A stretch of DNA of 64,000 bases from Acidobacteriota bacterium. GTDB lineage: Bacteria > Acidobacteriota > Blastocatellia > Pyrinomonadales > Pyrinomonadaceae. Within the stretch, counting starts at the first letter, position 1; the number at the start of each line of letters is the position of its first letter. This document shows positions 60,358 to 64,000 of this stretch, in pieces. The notes beneath the pieces were generated by a model. That model ran no database searches, had not been told where the DNA came from, and saw nothing but the letters and a program-made list of their open reading frames with translations. The position numbers and the translations under genes are program-made. The stretch covers positions 186,001-250,000 of the forward strand of contig JADJBB010000025.1 of assembly GCA_016703965.1 (NCBI GenBank), given 5' to 3'.

Positions 60358-60663
60358 ATGGCAAAGATCAGCAAAGTAGTAAAAAACGAGATGCGTCGCG
60401 AGACGGTGAAGCTTTATGCAGAACGCCGTGCAGCCGCAAAGAAGATCATCAACAACCCTAAATCGACGGTTGAAGAAGTCGATGCAGCGGTGATCAAACT
60501 TCAGAAGATGCCGCGTAATGCGAGCCCTTCGCGCGTCCGCAACCGCTGTTCACAGTCGGGCCGTTCGCGCGGATACCTTAGAAAGTTTGGCATCTCGCGT
60601 ATCGCCCTTCGTTCGCTTGCACTGGAAGGCCAGATCCCGGGTGTCGTTAAGTCGAGCTGGTAG
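60358..60663 (+). CDS. rpsN: 30S ribosomal protein S14 (zinc-independent form)
   Basis: 101 residues, the long form. MPRNASPSRVRNRCSQSGRSRGYLRKFGISRIALRSLALEGQIPGVVKSSW is S14, but only one cysteine remains, so the CxxC zinc ribbon of the short form is absent. It follows rplE closely. Confidence 0.97.
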   Translation: MAKISKVVKNEMRRETVKLYAERRAAAKKIINNPKSTVEEVDAAVIKLQKMPRNASPSRVRNRCSQSGRSRGYLRKFGISRIALRSLALEGQIPGVVKSSW

Positions 60664-60759
60664 ATAGTTTTGGAAACCGCTTTTGGAGCGGCAACTGCTT
60701 AAGTAGAGTTCCCGCAAACGGAACTCTAAACTGAGCAATTATACGGAGTAAATAGAGCA
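60664..60759. repeat. Two hairpins between rpsN and rpsH
   Basis: CCGCTTTTGGAGCGG (60678-60692) and TAGAGTTCC-CGCAAAC-GGAACTCTA (60705-60729, 9-bp perfect stem). No T tract follows, so they are not terminators. Confidence 0.85.
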
Positions 60760-61152
60760 ATGACAGATCCAATAGCCGACATGTTAACGCGAATTCGCAA
60801 CGCTATCCGTGCGAATCACACCCGCGTCGATATTCCTGGCTCAAAGCTGAAGATGGAAGTAGCACGCATTCTCAAGGAAGAAGGCTACATCAACAACTAT
60901 TCGACCAAGGGTGAAGGCGTTAAATACGTCATCCGTATTTTCCTTCGCTACGATGCGAAGGGAACGCCGTCGATCACGCATTTGTCGCGAGTATCGACAC
61001 CGGGGCGCCGCGTATACGTCGGATCCGCGGATATACCAAAGGTTCTCGGCGGATATGGTGTAAACATCGTCTCGACGTCGAAGGGCCTGATGAGCGGAAA
61101 ACGAGCTCGTGCCGAAAAGGTTGGCGGCGAGATCTTAGCAACGATTTATTAA
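60760..61152 (+). CDS. rpsH: 30S ribosomal protein S8
   Basis: 130 residues. MTDPIADMLTRIRNAIRANH, the SKLKMEVARILKEEGYI segment and the C-terminal GVNIVSTSKGLMSGKRARAEKVGGEILATIY are standard. In E. coli S8 represses the spc operon; no obvious target copy was looked for successfully here. Confidence 0.97.
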   Translation: MTDPIADMLTRIRNAIRANHTRVDIPGSKLKMEVARILKEEGYINNYSTKGEGVKYVIRIFLRYDAKGTPSITHLSRVSTPGRRVYVGSADIPKVLGGYGVNIVSTSKGLMSGKRARAEKVGGEILATIY

Positions 61153-61153
61153 T

Positions 61154-61240
61154 TGAACTTTGATTTTCGATTTTTGATCTTTGACCGGATTTGCCGCGTC
61201 GATCAAGAATCTGAGGTCCAAGATCCAAGATCAAAAGATT
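61154..61240. repeat. Heptamer hairpin between rpsH and rplF
   Basis: Left: TGAACTT, TGATTTT, CGATTTT, TGATCTT, TGACCGG (61154-61188). Right: GAGGTCC, AAGATCC, AAGATCA, AAAGATT (61213-61240), which ends at the rplF ATG. TGATCTT/AAGATCA is the same word as before rpsL and fusA. Confidence 0.93.
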
Positions 61241-61801
61241 ATGTCTAGAGTAGGAAAAAAACCGATATCGATCCCGTCCGGCGTGACCGTGACGATCAAA
61301 GACTCGGAAATGGAAGTTAAGGGGCCGAAGGGCACGCTGAAAACTCCGATCCCGGCTGGTGTAACATTCAAGCAGGAGGACGGAACGCTTACGGCGGAAC
61401 GTGCAAGTGACGATGTTTCGGCGTTCCATGGCCTGGCGAGGGCTTTGGCGAATAATGCGGTCGTCGGAGTAACTGAAGGCTTTAAGCGAGAGATGGATAT
61501 CGTGGGCGTGGGTTACAAGGCCGATGTTCAGGGCCAGAACATAAACTTCTCGCTCGGATATTCGCACCCGATCGTTTACTCACTGCCTGCCGGTATTGAG
61601 GCGAAAGCGGAACGTGTGAACACGAAAGCGTCGATCACGCAGTACCAGACGACGATAACCCTGAGCGGCATTGATAAACAGCTGCTCGGACAGGTCGCCG
61701 CCGAGCTTAACCGCCTCCGTAAACCGGATGCATACAAAGGAAAAGGCGTTCGGTACGCTGAGAAATCGTACAAGTTGAAACCAGGCAAAACTGGTAAATA
61801 G
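61241..61801 (+). CDS. rplF: 50S ribosomal protein L6
   Basis: 186 residues from ATG 61241 (MSRVGKKPISIPSGV). The in-frame start at 61181 lies in the heptamer spacer and is rejected. VGVGYKADVQGQNINFSLGYSHPIVYSLPAGI and RKPDAYKGKGVRYAEKSYKLKPGKTGK are standard. L6 lies near the factor-binding site. Confidence 0.97.
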   Translation: MSRVGKKPISIPSGVTVTIKDSEMEVKGPKGTLKTPIPAGVTFKQEDGTLTAERASDDVSAFHGLARALANNAVVGVTEGFKREMDIVGVGYKADVQGQNINFSLGYSHPIVYSLPAGIEAKAERVNTKASITQYQTTITLSGIDKQLLGQVAAELNRLRKPDAYKGKGVRYAEKSYKLKPGKTGK

Positions 61802-61802
61802 T

Positions 61803-61878
61803 TGGTGGATCATTGTTCGTGGATCGTTGCAGAAGCAGCTTTTATACGACGAGCAACGATCAATGAGCAACGAGCAAT
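61803..61878. repeat. Heptamer hairpin between rplF and rplR
   Basis: Left: GGTGGAT, CATTGTT, CGTGGAT, CGTTGCA. Right: GAGCAAC, GATCAAT, GAGCAAC, GAGCAAT (61851-61878). GATCGTTGC (61822-61830) pairs perfectly with GCAACGATC (61853-61861). Confidence 0.93.
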
Positions 61879-61884
61879 AAAGTT

Positions 61885-62274
61885 ATGTCACAGAAAAGTA
61901 GAGCAGAAATTCGACACGGTGTTCACAGCCGCATTCGTAAGAAAGTCAACGGCACGGCTGAACGTCCAAGATTGGCGGTGTTCCGCAGCGTAAGTCATAT
62001 TTACGCTCAGATCATTGACGATAAAACGGGGACCACGCTTGCGACCGCATCGACGACTGAGAAAGCACTCGGCCTCAAAACAGGCGGAAACATTGATGCC
62101 GCGAAGACGGTCGGTAAAGCTATCGCCGAGCGTGCTGTGAAAGCGGGCATTTCGACTGTCGTTTACGATCGCGGAGGATATGTCTATCACGGCCGTGTCA
62201 AAGCCTTGATCGACGCTTCGCGTGAAGCCGGATTGAACAAGCACGAAGTTAAAGAGGCCGAAGCAGCGGCATAG
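61885..62274 (+). CDS. rplR: 50S ribosomal protein L18
   Basis: 129 residues. RKKVNGTAERPRLAVFRSVSHIYAQIIDD and VVYDRGGYVYHGRVKALIDASREAGL are standard. L18 binds 5S rRNA with L5. It is slightly longer at the C-terminus (KHEVKEAEAAA). Confidence 0.96.
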   Translation: MSQKSRAEIRHGVHSRIRKKVNGTAERPRLAVFRSVSHIYAQIIDDKTGTTLATASTTEKALGLKTGGNIDAAKTVGKAIAERAVKAGISTVVYDRGGYVYHGRVKALIDASREAGLNKHEVKEAEAAA

Positions 62275-62313
62275 TGAGATCGCGCGGGCGGCTATGTCCG
62301 TGCTCCAATTTTT

Positions 62314-62823
62314 ATGATTAAGTCTAAACAGAAAATTGCTCAGAGCGGCTTGCTGCTCAAGGATCAGTTGATCTCGATCAACCGCGTTACCAAGGTCGTT
62401 AAAGGCGGTAAGAACATGTCGTTCGCTGCTCTCGTTGTCGTCGGCGACGAAGCTGGCCACGTTGGATTTGGAACGGGTAAAGCGAAGGAAGTTCCGAACG
62501 CGATCAAGAAAGCGGTCGAGGCGGCGAAAAACAACCTCATCCGCGTCCCGCTCATTGACGGCACGCTGCCGCATGAGATGATCGGCGAATACGGAGCAGG
62601 ACGCGTCCTGCTCAAGCCGGCGGCCGAAGGTACTGGAGTTATCGCCGGCGGAGCCGTGCGTGCTATTCTTCAGTCACTTGGCGTGCACAACGTGCGTACG
62701 AAGATCCTCGGGTCGAACAACGCCCATAATGTTATCCGTGCGACGTTTAACGGATTGCTCCGCATGAAGGACCCGATCGAGGTCGCTCGTTTGCGTGGAA
62801 AGCAGGTTGAAGACTTTAACTAG
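62314..62823 (+). CDS. rpsE: 30S ribosomal protein S5
   Basis: 169 residues. LLKDQLISINRVTKVVKGGKNMSFAALVVVGDEAGHVGFGTGKAKEVP and GGAVRAILQSLGVHNVRTKILGSNNAHNVI are standard. S5 controls decoding fidelity and mRNA helicase activity. Confidence 0.97.
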   Translation: MIKSKQKIAQSGLLLKDQLISINRVTKVVKGGKNMSFAALVVVGDEAGHVGFGTGKAKEVPNAIKKAVEAAKNNLIRVPLIDGTLPHEMIGEYGAGRVLLKPAAEGTGVIAGGAVRAILQSLGVHNVRTKILGSNNAHNVIRATFNGLLRMKDPIEVARLRGKQVEDFN

Positions 62824-62830
62824 TTTATAG

Positions 62831-62905
62831 AGTTGCGAAGTTACAGAGTTTCGAAGTTGTAAGACGGCTTCGACAAACTTCGCAAACTTTGTAAACTTTG
62901 TAACT
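62831..62905. repeat. Word-repeat hairpin between rpsE and rpmD
   Basis: Left arm in 8-base phase: AGTTGCGA, AGTTACAG, AGTTTCGA, AGTTGTAA (62831-62862). Right arm in 9-base phase: AAACTTCGC, AAACTTTGT, AAACTTTGT (62875-62901). GCGAAGTT pairs with AACTTCGC. Confidence 0.92.
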
Positions 62906-62912
62906 TAAAATC

Positions 62913-63116
62913 ATGGCAAAGAAAGCAGAAATTAAAGAAGGCGGGCAGATCAAGATCCAGTATTACCGGAGCATGATCGGCTATTCGAAAAAACAGAAGG
63001 AGATCGTCAAAGCATTGGGTATAACCAAGCTCAATCAGACGGTTACTCTATTAGATTCGGCAGGCTCACGAGGTATCGTGGCTAAGGTTCCGCACTTACT
63101 CAGGATCGTTGACTAG
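62913..63116 (+). CDS. rpmD: 50S ribosomal protein L30
   Basis: 67 residues. IKIQYYRSMIGYSKKQKEIVKALGITKLNQTVTLLDSAGSRGIVAKVPHLLRIVD is a normal L30. It ends where the next heptamer hairpin begins. Confidence 0.96.
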   Translation: MAKKAEIKEGGQIKIQYYRSMIGYSKKQKEIVKALGITKLNQTVTLLDSAGSRGIVAKVPHLLRIVD

Positions 63117-63186
63117 ATCGTCGATGGTTGATCGGCGATGGTTGCTTCGATAAGCAGCGATCAATGATCAACGGACAACGGTCAAA
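63116..63186. repeat. Heptamer hairpin between rpmD and rplO
   Basis: Left: GATCGTC, GATGGTT, GATCGGC, GATGGTT (63116-63143). Right: GATCAAT, GATCAAC, GGACAAC, GGTCAAA (63159-63186). GGTTGATC and GATCAACG are complementary words. The first G is the last base of the rpmD stop codon. Confidence 0.94.
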
Positions 63187-63197
63187 TAACTAAAGTT

Positions 63198-63673
63198 ATG
63201 GCTTTATCATTAAACAATTTACATCCGGCTCCGGGATCTACGCATAAAAAGAAGCGTATCGGCCGCGGCCGGGTTCGGGCACGGGTAAGACTGCGGGTAA
63301 GGGACACAAGGGCCAGAAGTCACGTTCGGGCTACAGCAGCAAGCGTGGATTCGAGGGCGGTCAGATGCCTTTGCAGCGTCGTTTGCCTAAGCGTGGATTT
63401 ACGAATATCTTCAAGAAAGAGTGGATCGAGATCAGTCTCGCGAAGATCGAAGAGAGTTTCCAGGCGGGTGATGCTGTCACGCCGGAGGTTCTTCACGAAC
63501 GCGGCCTGATCAAGAAGGCGAAGCACGATCTGGTGATCCTCGGAACCGGTGAGGTTTCGTAATCGTTAAATATTTCAGCGCATCGCTTTACCAAGACTGC
63601 TAAGGAAAAGATCGAGAAGGCCGGCGGCACTGCCACGGTAATTGAAAAGGCGAAAGTTGCTGAAGCGGCTTAA
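63198..63673 (+). pseudogene. rplO: 50S ribosomal protein L15, disrupted
   Basis: L15 sequence is recognisable over its whole length, but in pieces. Frame one has MALSLNNLHPAPGSTHKKKRIGRG. One C is then missing near 63267 (GGCCGGGTTCGGG for an expected GGCCCGGGTTCGGG). The next frame continues PGSGTGKTAGKGHKGQKSRSGYSSKRGFEGGQMPLQRRLPKRGF to GTGEVS, followed by a TAA at 63560-63562. The same frame then goes on with SLNISAHRFTKTAKEKIEKAGGTATVIEK to a second stop at 63673. So there are two lesions: one frameshift and one nonsense codon. Either the reference has errors here, or the gene is inactive; L15 can be dispensable in some bacteria. Confidence 0.85.
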
Positions 63674-63676
63674 GCA

Positions 63677-63767
63677 GTCGTCAGTGGTCGGTGGTCCTTA
63701 GTCAGATAAAGACACGGATCGCGGACAAATTATAGATCTGACCACTGGCCACTAAATGCTGGCCACT
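63677..63767. repeat. (GACCACT)n hairpin between rplO and secY
   Basis: Left: GTCGTCA, GTGGTCG, GTGGTCC, TTAGTCA. Right: GACCACT, GGCCACT, AAATGCT, GGCCACT (63740-63767). The words are complementary and match the rplC-rplD spacer. Confidence 0.93.
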
Positions 63768-63776
63768 TATAAGAAT

Positions 63777-64000
63777 ATGGAGAAGTTTTTCGGCGCCATA
63801 CAAAACATGTTCAAGGTTCCTGAGCTCAGGAAGAGGATTCTCTTCACTCTCGGGTTGTTGGCCGTGTATCGCTTAGGTGCCCACGTTCAGGCACCGGGTA
63901 TCAATAGCGCTCAGCTCGAAAGGGTCTGGGCAGACGTCGCGGGCACGCTCCTCGGAGTTCTCGATCTGTTCTCGGGCGGCAACTTTCGTACCATCTCGGT
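63777..64000 (+). CDS. secY: Preprotein translocase subunit SecY (N-terminal part)
   Basis: The first 74 residues of SecY, running off the window. MEKFFGAIQNMFKVPELRKRILFTLGLLAVYRLGAHVQAPGI holds the first transmembrane helix and the usual RLGAH motif; LFSGGNFRTIS follows. SecY is the channel of the Sec system. The start is ATG 63777. Confidence 0.95.
   Translation, partial: MEKFFGAIQNMFKVPELRKRILFTLGLLAVYRLGAHVQAPGINSAQLERVWADVAGTLLGVLDLFSGGNFRTIS

Noticed and set aside
63560..63562. Recoding of the internal TAA in rplO
   Set aside because: TAA is not a known selenocysteine or pyrrolysine codon, and the gene also has a separate frameshift, so recoding does not rescue it.

Overview
The window looks like a chromosomal segment of an Acidobacteriota bacterium, most likely of the Blastocatellia/Pyrinomonas side. 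This is inferred from a VWFA-related protein of the acidobacterial type, an Oar-like TonB-dependent receptor, secreted proteins with carboxypeptidase-regulatory domains, and a mid-range base composition. No 16S rRNA or tRNA gene was seen, so the placement is not proven.

Layout. 0-12.5 kb holds cell-envelope and sugar genes: a receptor fragment, an epimerase and UDP-glucose dehydrogenase pair, two FecR-like paralogues, a sugar-binding lipoprotein with a ROK kinase, a SpoIID-domain protein and a cohesin-like protein. 12.8-22 kb is the rimP-nusA-infB-rbfA-nrnA translation/transcription operon, followed by cobO, pgpA, a DUF1835 gene and corA. 22.4-29.7 kb has an ABC-2 exporter pair, small membrane proteins, threonine dehydratase, a metallothionein and a four-haem cytochrome. 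30-38.3 kb carries xseA/xseB, a Nudix hydrolase, a peroxiredoxin with an in-frame UGA exactly at the peroxidatic cysteine (a strong selenoprotein candidate), membrane proteins and pckG. 38.3-42.8 kb is an accessory island: heptamer arrays, REP-like palindromes, a frameshifted vsr gene, an HNH nuclease, a RAYT transposase inside its own inverted REPs, and a restriction-enzyme remnant. 42.8-47.5 kb holds a transporter, an iron-sulphur protein and secreted proteins. 47.9-64 kb is the str-S10-spc ribosomal operon from rpsL to the start of secY, in canonical order. rplO in it is broken by a one-base deletion and a stop codon.

The most unusual signal runs through the spacers. Many short intergenic gaps, above all within the ribosomal operon, consist of tandem words of 7 bases (sometimes 8 or 9) arranged as two inverted arms, so that each spacer can fold into an imperfect hairpin. 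The word differs from spacer to spacer, yet some words recur kilobases apart (TGATCTT, GACCACT, GATCAAC, ACGCAAAG). This resembles the heptamer STRR repeats of cyanobacteria, but placed between co-transcribed essential genes and paired as hairpins.
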